A stretch of DNA of 64,000 nucleotides from Chlorobiota bacterium (GTDB lineage: Bacteria > Bacteroidota > Ignavibacteria > OLB7). Where the stretch lies: positions 1,612,001 to 1,676,000 of the forward strand of contig JADJXR010000001.1 of NCBI GenBank assembly GCA_016710285.1. The letters run 5' to 3'. The notes beneath the pieces are model-generated. The model saw only the letters and a program-made list of their open reading frames with translations, was not told the origin of the DNA and ran no database searches. The number at the start of each line of letters is the position of its first letter. Position 1 is the first letter of the stretch. The position numbers and the translations under genes were made by a program. This document shows, piece by piece, positions 8,239-17,244 of the stretch.

Positions 8239-9114
8239 ATGCCTGACCAACAACCGACCATATCGCCAACTGCTTCTTTGGCAACGCCACCGGCGGCGGC
8301 GGCCCCACCTGAGCGGGGATTGCTTCGGTTTGGGGCGCGGGTGCTGGTGGGGCTTGTTGCGGTTGTTCTGCTGCTTCGGATGTTTGTGCTGGAGCCATAC
8401 ACCATCCCCACCGGCTCGATGAACGCCACCCTTCTTGAAGGGGATGCGATTCTGGTGGGCAAGCTGCCGTACGTGATTCGTTCGCCGCAAACCATTCCGT
8501 TCACCACAATCTCCATCCCACATTTCCAGATTGCCGGGTTGGGCCAGCTTGAGCGGGGGGAGGTGGTGGTGTTCGATTCCCCGGGGACCAAGCCGGAGCG
8601 ATACGTGAAGCGTTGCGTGGCGATTGCTGGCGATACCGTCCAGTTCCGCGACGGGCGTTTTTTTATCAACGGAGAGGAGCTTCCCCCCAGCCCCAACGAC
8701 CCGCTGGCCACGCTGGCGGTTCCCCACGCCACCGCACGCCGCGCACCGGTTGACAGCGCACGGGTCCACCCGCTGTTCCGCCTGCGCCAGCCGATTGTGC
8801 TTCCCCGCGAAGGGGATGAGATCACGGTGGACTCCATCAGCATCGCCCAGTGGGGCGGGTTGATTCAATCCGAAGGGGTCAGCGTGGAATTCCGGAACAA
8901 CATTCCGTTTTTGGGCGGGCTTCCCGCCACCCGCTACGCCTTCCGCCACAGCTATTTTTTGGCGTTCGGCGACAACTCCGGCAACAGCCGCGACAGCCGG
9001 ATGTTCGGCCCGGTTCGGTACGATAACCTTGTTGGCCAGGCATGGTTCATCTATTGGTCACGCGATGCGGAAGGGGAGGTCCGTTGGGGAAGGATTGGAA
9101 ACTGTGTGGAGTGA
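8239..9114 (+). CDS. lepB: Signal peptidase I
   Basis: Membrane-bound serine protease that removes Sec and Tat signal peptides. The ATG at 8239 yields 291 residues. A Pro/Ala-rich cytosolic stretch comes first, then one transmembrane helix (about 33-52, ARVLVGLVAVVLLLRMFVL). Catalytic Ser60 lies in IPTGSMNATLLEGD, and the general-base Lys124 in RYVKRCVAIAGD. Box E is FGDNSGNSRDSRMFGPV. An insertion of about 60 residues between the boxes (around PLATLAVPHATARRAPVD) is typical of Bacteroidota-type enzymes. The abundant T9SS cargo in this window would all be substrates. Confidence 0.95.
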   Translation: MPDQQPTISPTASLATPPAAAAPPERGLLRFGARVLVGLVAVVLLLRMFVLEPYTIPTGSMNATLLEGDAILVGKLPYVIRSPQTIPFTTISIPHFQIAGLGQLERGEVVVFDSPGTKPERYVKRCVAIAGDTVQFRDGRFFINGEELPPSPNDPLATLAVPHATARRAPVDSARVHPLFRLRQPIVLPREGDEITVDSISIAQWGGLIQSEGVSVEFRNNIPFLGGLPATRYAFRHSYFLAFGDNSGNSRDSRMFGPVRYDNLVGQAWFIYWSRDAEGEVRWGRIGNCVE

Positions 9115-9242
9115 TGCTCTCCGTGCGGCGGGTTTTCCTCCATCCAATCCCCCATATCTCTTCGTAGGATTTCCGGCTTCTCCCCTGGCCGATTTCATTT
9201 TCTGAATATCCTTTCCATCCATCCTTGCTACCTGATTAACTC

Positions 9243-9905
9243 ATGGTTGAGCATCACATTGCCGTCCCCCGCACGGCGCGCTATTTCACCATTGGAACGC
9301 CCGGGGCGCAGATTGGGCGTTTGTGGTACGTGCTGCATGGATATGGCCAACTGGCCGAGCGGTTCCTTCGGGAGTTTGAGGTGTTGGACGACGGCGCAAC
9401 GCTGGTGGTGGCCCCGGAAGGGCTGTCGCGAATGTACCTGCGCGGCGGCAATGGCACCATCGGCGCGTCGTGGATGACCAGCGAAGACCGGCTGAACGAG
9501 ATCAGCGATTACTTGGGGTTCCTGAACTTGCTCCACTCCCGGCTGATTCCGCAGCTCTCCAACCCTACCCTTGCCATCACTCTGCTTGGTTTCTCGCAGG
9601 GGGCGGCCACCGCGGGGCGGTGGCTGGCAAGCGGCGGAATTGCGGCGACCCAGTTACTGCTGTGCGGGGGTTTGCTCCCCCCGGAATTCTTGCCCCAGCA
9701 GCTTGGCCAAACCAGCGCAGCATTCCTTATTGGCCGCGAGGATGCGTTTGTGAACCGCGAGGAATTGCAGGCGCAGCGCACCGCATTGCAGTCCGCCGGG
9801 AAAGCCGTGCAGGTGGTGGAGTTTGATGGTGGGCATTGCGTTCCCATCAACGAGTTGGGACGGTTTTCATCAGCAACACACCAACACTCCCTTTCTGCTG
9901 GTTAG
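9243..9905 (+). CDS. Alpha/beta hydrolase, phospholipase/carboxylesterase family
   Basis: A 220-residue cytosolic esterase with no signal peptide. The catalytic triad is visible: Ser118 in LGFSQGAA, Asp167 in IGREDAFV and His198 in FDGGHCVP. The oxyanion region VLHGYGQ lies near residues 30-35. Length and motif order match the lysophospholipase/carboxylesterase (YpfH-like) family that hydrolyses short acyl esters. The substrate is not predictable from sequence. It stands alone between lepB and aspS, with a roughly 130-base gap upstream. Confidence 0.85.
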   Translation: MVEHHIAVPRTARYFTIGTPGAQIGRLWYVLHGYGQLAERFLREFEVLDDGATLVVAPEGLSRMYLRGGNGTIGASWMTSEDRLNEISDYLGFLNLLHSRLIPQLSNPTLAITLLGFSQGAATAGRWLASGGIAATQLLLCGGLLPPEFLPQQLGQTSAAFLIGREDAFVNREELQAQRTALQSAGKAVQVVEFDGGHCVPINELGRFSSATHQHSLSAG

Positions 9906-10014
9906 GTCGCGCCCCTGTGTTAGCTTCGCGAGCACAATATCCTGTGGTTCGCGGTGGCGGGGCTGCCATGCCAGCATCGGGGGACCACCAACATTTCACA
10001 TTGCTGATTCTTCT

Positions 10015-11787
10015 ATGCATCCTTATCCTGCGCGCACGCACTACGCTGGGAAACTGAATGATAGCCATATCGGAACCGTTGTGGCGTTAAATGGCTGGGT
10101 GGCCACCCGGCGCGATCTTGGCGGCCTAATTTTTATTGACCTTCGCGACCACACCGGCATTGCCCAGCTTGTCTTTTCGCCCCAATATCTACCGGAGCTG
10201 ATGGAGCGCGCCAGCGAGCTTCGGTCCGAGTTTGTGATTGCCGTTAGCGGCCACGTTCGCCGCCGCGAGAACCCCAACCACCTTCTTCCCACCGGGGAAA
10301 TCGAACTTTATGTTGATGAGCTGGTGATCCTGAACCGCGCCGACGTTCCCCCGTTTGAGATTGGCCACCGCGAGGCAATCAACGAGGAGCTTCGGCTGAA
10401 GTACCGCTACTTGGACCTTCGCGACCCGGAGTTGCAGCGGATCATGCGGCTGCGGAACCAAGTCTATCAAGTGACCCATCACTACTTTGCCGAGAACGGT
10501 TTTGTGGAGATTGAGACGCCGATGCTGGTGCGCTCCACTCCGGAAGGCGCGCGCGACTACATTGTCCCCAGCCGGGTTCATCCCGGAAGCGTCTATGCCT
10601 TGCCGCAATCGCCGCAGATTTACAAGCAACTTCTGATGGTGGCGGGGTTCGACCGCTACATGCAGATCGCCAAATGCATGCGCGATGAGGACCTGCGTGC
10701 CGACCGCCAGCCGGAGTTCACCCAGCTTGATTTGGAGATGTCCTTTGTTGAGCAGGAGGACGTGCTGCAGATGGTGGAAGGATACCTTGCCCGACTTTGG
10801 AAAGAGGTGAAAGGGGTGGAGCTTTCGTTGCCGCTTCGCCGGATGACCTACCGCGAGGCGATGACCCGATTCGGAAGCGACAAGCCCGACACACGGTTCG
10901 GATTGGAGCTTCAGGAGCTGAACGATTTGTTCACCGACACCGAGTTCGCGGTTTTCCGAAGCGCGTTGGATAGCAACGGTTCCATCACCGGCATCAACTT
11001 CATTCGCGGGGCCAGCTACAGCCGCAAGCAGATTGACGAGCTTACCGAGCACGCCAAACGCTACGGAGCCAAAGGGTTGGTGTGGCTGAAGGTGACGGCC
11101 AACGATATTGAGGGGAGTGCCGCAAAGTTCCTGACCGATTCTCAGAAGGCAAACCTGAAGGAGCGGATGGGGGCCGCCGACGGCGATCTGCTGCTGATTG
11201 TGGCCGACCGCTGGAACACCGCCCACACGGTCTGCGGCGCGCTGCGGCTGGAGATTGCCCGGCGCGAGAAGATGATCCCGAAGCACATTGACGACCTTCT
11301 CTACATCGTTGATTTCCCAATGTTCGAGAGCATTGACCCGGAGACGGGAATGCCGGTTCCGGCGCATCATCCGTTTACTTCCTACAAGCGGGAGGATGAG
11401 CATCTGCTGGAAACCGACCCGTTAGCGGTTCGCGCCAACGCCTACGATTTGGTGATTAACGGGTACGAGCTGGCATCGGGAAGCATCCGTATCCACGACC
11501 GCGACACGCAAGCAAAAGTGTTCGCGCTGATTGGCTTGGATGAGGAGGAGGCGCGGAAGAAATTCGGGTTCCTGCTTGATGCCTTCCGCTACGGCGCGCC
11601 ACCGCACGGCGGAATGGCCCCGGGGATTGATCGGCTGATTATGATTCTTGCGGGGACCGATAACATCCGCGACGTTGTGGCATTCCCGAAAACCATGCGC
11701 GCCGCATCGCTGATGGACGAAGCCCCTTCCCCAGTCCCCGACGACCAGCTGAAGGTGTTGGGATTGCAGATTCGGCAGGCTCCGTAA
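10015..11787 (+). CDS. aspS: Aspartyl-tRNA synthetase
   Basis: Class II synthetase that charges tRNA-Asp, 590 residues from ATG 10015 (MHPYPARTHYAGKL). Upstream in-frame codons overlap the esterase and are rejected. It has an N-terminal OB-fold anticodon domain (WVATRRDLGGLIFIDLRD), motif 1 around FVEIETPMLVRSTPEGARDY, and QSPQIYKQLLM. Motif 2 contains FRxxDLRADRQPEFTQLDLEM-like residues, written here as RDEDLRADRQPEFTQ. The bacterial GAD insertion follows, then motif 3 GMAPGIDRLIMI near the C terminus. Leu35 follows RRD where, as I recall, non-discriminating enzymes carry His. This suggests an Asp-specific enzyme, but that is inference. Confidence 0.96.
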   Translation: MHPYPARTHYAGKLNDSHIGTVVALNGWVATRRDLGGLIFIDLRDHTGIAQLVFSPQYLPELMERASELRSEFVIAVSGHVRRRENPNHLLPTGEIELYVDELVILNRADVPPFEIGHREAINEELRLKYRYLDLRDPELQRIMRLRNQVYQVTHHYFAENGFVEIETPMLVRSTPEGARDYIVPSRVHPGSVYALPQSPQIYKQLLMVAGFDRYMQIAKCMRDEDLRADRQPEFTQLDLEMSFVEQEDVLQMVEGYLARLWKEVKGVELSLPLRRMTYREAMTRFGSDKPDTRFGLELQELNDLFTDTEFAVFRSALDSNGSITGINFIRGASYSRKQIDELTEHAKRYGAKGLVWLKVTANDIEGSAAKFLTDSQKANLKERMGAADGDLLLIVADRWNTAHTVCGALRLEIARREKMIPKHIDDLLYIVDFPMFESIDPETGMPVPAHHPFTSYKREDEHLLETDPLAVRANAYDLVINGYELASGSIRIHDRDTQAKVFALIGLDEEEARKKFGFLLDAFRYGAPPHGGMAPGIDRLIMILAGTDNIRDVVAFPKTMRAASLMDEAPSPVPDDQLKVLGLQIRQAP

Positions 11788-11831
11788 GCCTCGCGCAATC
11801 ACATCTCTAATCCCCTCTCTATCTGAACGCA

Positions 11832-11868
11832 AACAGGGCATTGGCTTTTCTGGAGCCACTGCCCTGTT
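11832..11868. terminator. Hairpin terminator between convergent aspS and T9SS-type gene
   Basis: AACAGGGCA (11832-11840) pairs with TGCCCTGTT (11860-11868), extended inward by TGGCT/AGCCA. CTGTTTCGTT follows on the plus strand. The position between convergent genes suggests it serves both. Confidence 0.7.
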
Positions 11869-11912
11869 CTGTTTCGTTGCTCACCGATTGGTGCTGCCAA
11901 TGTTCGGGAAGG

Positions 11913-12725
11913 TTACCGGACCACCACGATCTGCTCGCGATCCCACAGCCGTCCGTCGCGGGTAAGCACGGTCACCACATAGCTTCCGGCGGGGATGTTG
12001 GTGAGTTCCACCGCTTCGGCAGGGTTGTTGACCTGTCCCGTTTCCACCATTTCTCCCATCATGTTGCAGATCTGGATATGGCTTCCGATTGGCAAGGGTT
12101 CGCTGTATCGTAGCCGCCCGTTGGTGGGGTTTGGCGCAAACCTTCCGGCGGCCAGCACTCCCCGTTCTTCCACCGCCGAGTTGTAGCGGCGGATGTTAAA
12201 GTAGGCTTTGAGATAGACGCTGCTCACTCCATCGTTCTTCAGGGTGTCTTCGGCCACGCCAGCGGTGAAGGTGTGGGCATAATAGACGTTGTTGAGATCG
12301 GTGACGACGATCGAATCAATGCCACGTGCAAAAGGGCGAGGGAAGCTGAAGATGAGGTTCCGCCCAACGCCACGTTGGATGCGCAGGCGATAGGTGACGG
12401 AGAAGGTATCGCCTTCCCCTTCAAGCGCGGCGGCGGGGATTCCGCGAACGTCGGCAATGCACAATCCCTCGGCCGGGGAGCCGGAATCTATCTGATGTTG
12501 AAAAAGGAGATAGAGGCCAGAAGGGGGGAAGAATGGGACTTCGTAATCTGTTCTTCCATCTACCCAATCGTGGTATTGCTGGCCCACGCCAAAGCGAGCA
12601 TAGATAGGGATATCGGAGGGGTGTTCGCTGCGGACATTCATGGAGTCTATGATGGTGACTTGTGCCGATAGCGAGGCCGCCGCAAGAAAGAACAGGCTGG
12701 CAATAGTGAATATGCGGTGCATCAT
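11913..12725 (-). CDS. Secreted protein with C-terminal T9SS sorting domain, about 270 aa
   Basis: I start at ATG 12725 (MMHRIFTIASLFFLAAASLSAQ; the next codon 12722 is equally possible). This gives a standard signal peptide cleaved after LSAQ. The middle part is beta-rich with no recognised domain (VRSEHPSDIPIYARFGVGQQYHDW). The last 75 residues are a type A sorting domain: FAPNPTNGRLRYSEPL, the middle IQICNMMGEMVETG and the final IPAGSYVVTVLTRDG...VVVR. Such tails are removed as the protein crosses the outer membrane through the type IX system. The gene lies downstream of a hairpin ending the 1,002-residue gene, so it may have its own promoter. Function is unknown. Confidence 0.85.
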   Translation of the reverse strand: MMHRIFTIASLFFLAAASLSAQVTIIDSMNVRSEHPSDIPIYARFGVGQQYHDWVDGRTDYEVPFFPPSGLYLLFQHQIDSGSPAEGLCIADVRGIPAAALEGEGDTFSVTYRLRIQRGVGRNLIFSFPRPFARGIDSIVVTDLNNVYYAHTFTAGVAEDTLKNDGVSSVYLKAYFNIRRYNSAVEERGVLAAGRFAPNPTNGRLRYSEPLPIGSHIQICNMMGEMVETGQVNNPAEAVELTNIPAGSYVVTVLTRDGRLWDREQIVVVR

Positions 12726-12787
12726 CAGTAGGTTTTTATAGGTGTTGTGTTGCGGAAACAGAACCCCCAACAATTGTGGGCGTTACA

Positions 12788-12837
12788 AGAACATGAAATG
12801 GGCAGGCTCTTTAGGAGAACCTGCCCATTTCTGTTCT
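12788..12837 (-). terminator. Long hairpin between two T9SS cargo genes
   Basis: AGAACA-GAAATGGGCAGG pairs with its complement over 18 bp with one bulged base (12788-12806 with 12820-12837). It lies just downstream of the 1,002-residue gene on the minus strand. No U-tract follows. Confidence 0.6.
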
Positions 12838-12871
12838 TCGGCAGGGGGAAGGTTGCTTCCCCTTGCGTTGA

Positions 12872-15800
12872 TTAGTTGGCGATAACCAGTTGGCGCGTTT
12901 CGGTGCGTCCGTTGGTGGTCATCTTGTAGAAATAGACACCGGCGGCCAAGCCTTCGGTGGAGATTTCAACGCGATTCAGACCCTTTGCAACGCCGTTGTA
13001 GAGGCTCTTCACCTCAACACCCAACGCATCAATCAAGCTGATCGTCACCGCCTGCTCGGCTGGGACAGCGAACTCGAACGAAGCACTGTTGGTAGCTGGG
13101 TTCGGATAGGCTGCGCCAAGCATGGTGGCCGATGCTCCGGTTGCTGTCAGCTTCACCGATTTCACCAGCGGGTTGTTGATGCGAATTGCACCAGCTTCAC
13201 CCTGCTTCAACGTGCCCAAAACGTAGCCAGTAAGGGCATCGGTGACAACGTAGTCAGCATCAGCATTGTTGACCGACAGAACCACTGGATACTCAGTGCC
13301 CTGGAAGTTCACAACGTGCGCTCCGTTCAATTCCTTGCTGGCACTGACGAACCCGTTGTTGCTGAAGCGGACATCGAACATTGACTCGCCTGGAACCGGC
13401 GGCAGTTCGTAGCGTTGGTTGCTGATCGAACCATTGCGTCCGAAGTACACGGTTCCAACTTTTTGGTCAGCATCGCTGATGCGAAGTTGGTTAAGCACCT
13501 TGTAGTCGTCGGCAATCTTTGGCTCAACCTTTCCATTCAGCTCGCTTGCCGGAGCGGTCAGGACGTAGTAGCCTGTTCCATCCACCTTCAACCAGTAGCC
13601 AAGCCCTGGCAGGATGCGAGCGGTTTGCTCGTATCCACGCTGTGGTTTGTAGGAGTAGACTTCACCAACTCGACCTGGTGAACGCCCGCTACCGACTGGG
13701 CGGAAGCTCATGTAGTTATCATCAACGTAGGTTGGCACGGCCAACGCACCAACAGTGTTCCAGCCTGGGAAGACCTTCACAGTAAGGTAGAGGGGCAGCG
13801 TTGGGTCAATGCGTTTGACGGCAACACCCGAGACGGTGCGGTCCACCACATCAGCATACTTCACGAAGTAACCAATGCCTGGAGCAACGGTATCCGCTGT
13901 ATTGTATTGGTTGCTGCTGAAGGTTATCGGCAATCCTGAAGAGATATTCGGGAAGACCGTTCCAGATGCAGGATTCGAAGGAACCACTGGCAACGAGACG
14001 AAGTTCCAGCCGCGCTCACGGACTTCTGGGAACTGGATCACGCTTGGCAAGGTGTACTCGATGCAGAAGCCCGTGACGTTCGGGTCGCGAATCACAATGG
14101 TGCGGGTGGTTGGTCCCACGTTTGTGGTTCCGCGCATATCGTAATTGAAGACCGTTCCGTTCAGGTTATCGCGCAGATAGAGCAGCGCACCTGGTGGGAA
14201 GTCACGAGTATCATACTCAACCACCACTGGGTAGTTCTGTGGCGCACCCGCGCTGAATTTCACGCAGTACACGATGGTGGTATCCACACGGTACTCGCGA
14301 ATATCAAGGCTCTTGAAGTTAAAGGCTGGGTTTGTTGCCATTGGTGGCAAGCCACGGGTATCAACCAAGCCATTGAAGCCTGCACCCAATGCTGGGGGAT
14401 AGAACCGTGCGTAGAATTGGTTCGGCGTTCCTGGCGTTGCAGCCTCAGCCTCGCCAAACAGCAAGTCGGATGAATCCGATGCGCCGATACCGGTACCGAA
14501 GGTCAGATACGTAGTGTCTGGGCTTGCGGCAGAGTTGCGGAACATCAGGCGAATGCCTTTCGTGTCTGTTGGCTCGGAGGAAGTATCAAGGCCAGACTCC
14601 AACGGGTTACGGTTCACGATCAGCACGACGCGCAAGCGAACAGCACTGTTCAAAGCGTCAACCGAGCGGAGCGTGACGTAGCCGATGTAGATACCTGGCG
14701 TTGGATATCCCGACCCATCCGCTGTTGGCAACAGCGACGGGTTCGCAACAACGTTGAAGTTCTGCTGCAATCCGATTTCGCGGAAGAACAGGCCACGGCC
14801 GGTACCATCACCGCCTCCGCCCACACCTGGATTGACAACATCATTCGAGTCAATACGGAGCCACGGAGCATCGGTCTCGACAGTGATGTTGCGCAGTTTT
14901 GTTCCCTGCACACCGTTCACCATCAGGATATTGCGGAAAATACGGTTGGGGTTTCCATACTGTGTTTGCAGCGGGAACACCAACTCATAGTTCGACGGGT
15001 CGTCATTAATCTTCTCTACCTGGCTGGTTGGCAGCAGGTCAATACGCGGACGCGGTGTAATCGAGATATAGGAAGTGCCGTAGGTGTTCGGAATGAACGG
15101 CTCGCCAGTATTCGGGTCAAGGATACGCGTTGGCGCAACACCCTCTTGGAACTTCTCGAATCCACGAGCTTCCATCTCAGGAGTCACATTGCCTGGAGCG
15201 TATTCGTTCCACCGAAGCGAGTCAAGCGTCAGGATCATCTGATCCGTGTTAATTCCTGAAGCTGTTCCTTGCGCGTCACCGACAACTTCAAAGAGGACGT
15301 AGAAGAACACAGCTGTGTCCCCCCACTGGCATCCCTTCGCACCTGGAGGAGCGTTCGGAGCCAATGGCAGTGGTAGCGGTGTTGAAGAGCTACCAGTCAC
15401 CATGATTCGCTCGCCGTATGCGGATGGTCCGCCGACGGTCTCAAGTTTGTAATCGGCATCTTGGTCAACATCCCAGCTCATGTTGAAATCACGAGCGACA
15501 ACAAGGTCGTTGTCATTTGGGAATTGGCCACGTTTCTGGACACCTACTGCACGCAGCAAGGTGTTGTTGTATTGCAGCTTCATGCGGAAGCTATAGATAT
15601 GCTCCCCCGGATACCCATTGATGGGATCGTTGGATGTATCCAAGCAATTCTTAATGAAGATTGGGAGAAGGAAGAACCGTTTCTCCCCGGGGCCTGGCTC
15701 GGAAACATAATTTGTGTCCCGTGCCAGAACACCATTGGGCTGTCCTGCCCACTTCTGCAGTGTGATTGTGGGGAGATGCTTTTTGCCTAGCCCTTGTGCA

Positions 15801-15880
15801 AGACTTTGGCCTGCGCAGATGAGGAGCAAAGCCCCAACCATCAACGCTTGCATCCCTGCTAACCAATAACGTTTACGCAT
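12872..15880 (-). CDS. Large secreted protein with T9SS type A sorting domain, 1,002 aa
   Basis: The signal peptide is MRKRYWLAGMQALMVGALLLICAGQSLAQ. A strong AAGGAGA ribosome site eight bases before the ATG fixes the start. The body is beta-rich with Ig-like and cohesin-like stretches (YSFRMKLQYNNTLLRAVGVQKRG near 110, FEVVGDAQGTASGI near 195) and many Pro/Gly-rich linkers. The C-terminal domain reads LGAAYPNPATNSASFEFAVP, then ISLIDALGVEVKSLYNG, then GLAAGVYFYKMTTNG, the classical sorting consensus. It is probably displayed on, or released from, the cell surface. It lies in a minus-strand run of secreted proteins with the genes at 15909 and 17245. No enzymatic motif was recognised. Confidence 0.88.
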   Translation of the reverse strand: MRKRYWLAGMQALMVGALLLICAGQSLAQGLGKKHLPTITLQKWAGQPNGVLARDTNYVSEPGPGEKRFFLLPIFIKNCLDTSNDPINGYPGEHIYSFRMKLQYNNTLLRAVGVQKRGQFPNDNDLVVARDFNMSWDVDQDADYKLETVGGPSAYGERIMVTGSSSTPLPLPLAPNAPPGAKGCQWGDTAVFFYVLFEVVGDAQGTASGINTDQMILTLDSLRWNEYAPGNVTPEMEARGFEKFQEGVAPTRILDPNTGEPFIPNTYGTSYISITPRPRIDLLPTSQVEKINDDPSNYELVFPLQTQYGNPNRIFRNILMVNGVQGTKLRNITVETDAPWLRIDSNDVVNPGVGGGGDGTGRGLFFREIGLQQNFNVVANPSLLPTADGSGYPTPGIYIGYVTLRSVDALNSAVRLRVVLIVNRNPLESGLDTSSEPTDTKGIRLMFRNSAASPDTTYLTFGTGIGASDSSDLLFGEAEAATPGTPNQFYARFYPPALGAGFNGLVDTRGLPPMATNPAFNFKSLDIREYRVDTTIVYCVKFSAGAPQNYPVVVEYDTRDFPPGALLYLRDNLNGTVFNYDMRGTTNVGPTTRTIVIRDPNVTGFCIEYTLPSVIQFPEVRERGWNFVSLPVVPSNPASGTVFPNISSGLPITFSSNQYNTADTVAPGIGYFVKYADVVDRTVSGVAVKRIDPTLPLYLTVKVFPGWNTVGALAVPTYVDDNYMSFRPVGSGRSPGRVGEVYSYKPQRGYEQTARILPGLGYWLKVDGTGYYVLTAPASELNGKVEPKIADDYKVLNQLRISDADQKVGTVYFGRNGSISNQRYELPPVPGESMFDVRFSNNGFVSASKELNGAHVVNFQGTEYPVVLSVNNADADYVVTDALTGYVLGTLKQGEAGAIRINNPLVKSVKLTATGASATMLGAAYPNPATNSASFEFAVPAEQAVTISLIDALGVEVKSLYNGVAKGLNRVEISTEGLAAGVYFYKMTTNGRTETRQLVIAN

Positions 15881-15888
15881 GGATCATA

Positions 15889-15895
15889 TCTCCTT
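15889..15895 (-). promoter_or_regulatory. Strong Shine-Dalgarno (AAGGAGA) before the 1,002-aa T9SS cargo
   Basis: Reads AAGGAGA on the minus strand, eight bases before ATG 15880. Most genes in the window have no comparable site. Confidence 0.7.
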
Positions 15896-15908
15896 GGTTT
15901 GAGAGATG

Positions 15909-17195
15909 TTACTTTATGACTGTGAACTGATTGTTTGCATTCCTTTGGGAGTCGGAAACCGAAATGAGGTAGCAGCCATTGGCCATGCCCTCCTCAAATC
16001 GAATAATCCTTGTCCAAGCATCTGGGGCTGCTACGATCGTTATCGGAATCTGCCGCCCCAGTATGTCAACAACAGCAACGCTGCTTGCCATCATTCCTTC
16101 CGTTCGTACCACAACCTCGTTGTTATCAACGTGCTGGACGATTTGTACGGTTGGCGTTGCTTCCTTCCATTGCTCATCAACACCAACTGTCGTTGTGTCG
16201 GTTGTGTCAGGCTTCACAATGCGATTGGCCGTCACAACTCCGTTCTCACGATCCGCTCGGCTAATACATGATGCCGTATCAACACTAAATTCTTCGATGA
16301 CGATCGCTTTGCTGAAAGCACTATCGGTTGTTCGCTGCAGGACCACGTTCAGCAATGTGCCCTCGGTGGCCAGCGCAGAATCCCGTTGCAGCAATCCGGC
16401 TATCGAGTCGGCAGCAATATGAAGCTGCCGAACGTTCCAGCCTGGCTCAGCAATGATTGTTCCTTGTGTAGCAGTATCGGCAAAGCGATACCATGCCGTA
16501 TCGGAACGCAGGGTAAAGGCGATCTGCTTTATCCCTTGATCTTTCACATTTTCAATCTTCAACGCCACAGTGGTTTGCCGTAGCGTGTCGAAGTTCGCAG
16601 ATTCCACCTGTGCTTTGGCGATATACTGCGGCAACAGCGTTCGCGCCACGTGCACAAACCCTGTTCGGCGCGTCGCCACGTTGAATGGCTTTGCTGCCTC
16701 AATTGTCAAGTTGCCAAGGACTTCGGCCCACCCGTTCAATCCGGAAAAAACGTCGGGTGAGGTTACGGTTGCCTCGAATGTCAATAACGGGATTCCTGTT
16801 CCAAAGAAAGGGCGAAGCTGAAGGTTGTCATCAATCCCGCCAAACTCAATGTACAGGTTCCCCTGTTTGGAATCCTTCGTAATCGAGCGTCGAAATGCTC
16901 GCCCGGCAATATGGCCGGATACCGGAGGATTCGGGTTAATATCAAACTTTGAACGATCCCACTGCAACGATAACGTCACCACAAACAAGCTGTCTTCTTT
17001 CGTGAAGCCAACCACCCGCCCAGTGTCGCTTTGGTAGCTTGACCAGATTTTCAGAAGAAATTTCTTCTGGTCGCAGGGATGGATGACTGTTGTATCAATC
17101 CAGATTGTTAATGGACGAACCGTCTGGGACCGGAGAACCGGTGAGCACAGAGCAAGAAGCATTCCCATCGCCACTATCGTCTTTGCTAATCGCAT
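15909..17195 (-). CDS. Secreted cohesin-like/T9SS-tail protein, 428 aa
   Basis: A signal peptide MRLAKTIVAMGMLLALCSPVLRSQ precedes a beta-sandwich region (SLFVVTLSLQWDRSKFDINPN, PLLTFEATVTSPDVFSGLNGWAEV) that resembles cohesin-type domains. The two halves repeat the same layout: strand, NxTLRQTTVALKIENV, then a second KAIVIEEFSVDTASC segment. The C terminus (VAVVDILGRQIPITIVAAPD...CYLISVSDSQ) looks like a shortened T9SS tail. Only 28 bases separate it from the 1,002-residue gene downstream and 49 from the gene upstream, so co-transcription is likely. A GGTGAG element precedes the start. Function is unknown; binding to a dockerin-like partner is speculative. Confidence 0.75.
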   Translation of the reverse strand: MRLAKTIVAMGMLLALCSPVLRSQTVRPLTIWIDTTVIHPCDQKKFLLKIWSSYQSDTGRVVGFTKEDSLFVVTLSLQWDRSKFDINPNPPVSGHIAGRAFRRSITKDSKQGNLYIEFGGIDDNLQLRPFFGTGIPLLTFEATVTSPDVFSGLNGWAEVLGNLTIEAAKPFNVATRRTGFVHVARTLLPQYIAKAQVESANFDTLRQTTVALKIENVKDQGIKQIAFTLRSDTAWYRFADTATQGTIIAEPGWNVRQLHIAADSIAGLLQRDSALATEGTLLNVVLQRTTDSAFSKAIVIEEFSVDTASCISRADRENGVVTANRIVKPDTTDTTTVGVDEQWKEATPTVQIVQHVDNNEVVVRTEGMMASSVAVVDILGRQIPITIVAAPDAWTRIIRFEEGMANGCYLISVSDSQRNANNQFTVIK

Positions 17196-17244
17196 CTATG
17201 CTCACCGGTTATTCCAGATACTCAACCTTGATGCAATGCAGAGA

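Noticed and set aside
7411..8949. 512-residue minus-strand open frame over ribBA-lepB
   Set aside because: Mirrors two well-recognised genes and shows low-complexity residues without domain signatures.
10189..11403. Minus-strand open frame inside aspS
   Set aside because: Shadow of aspS; no coding character.
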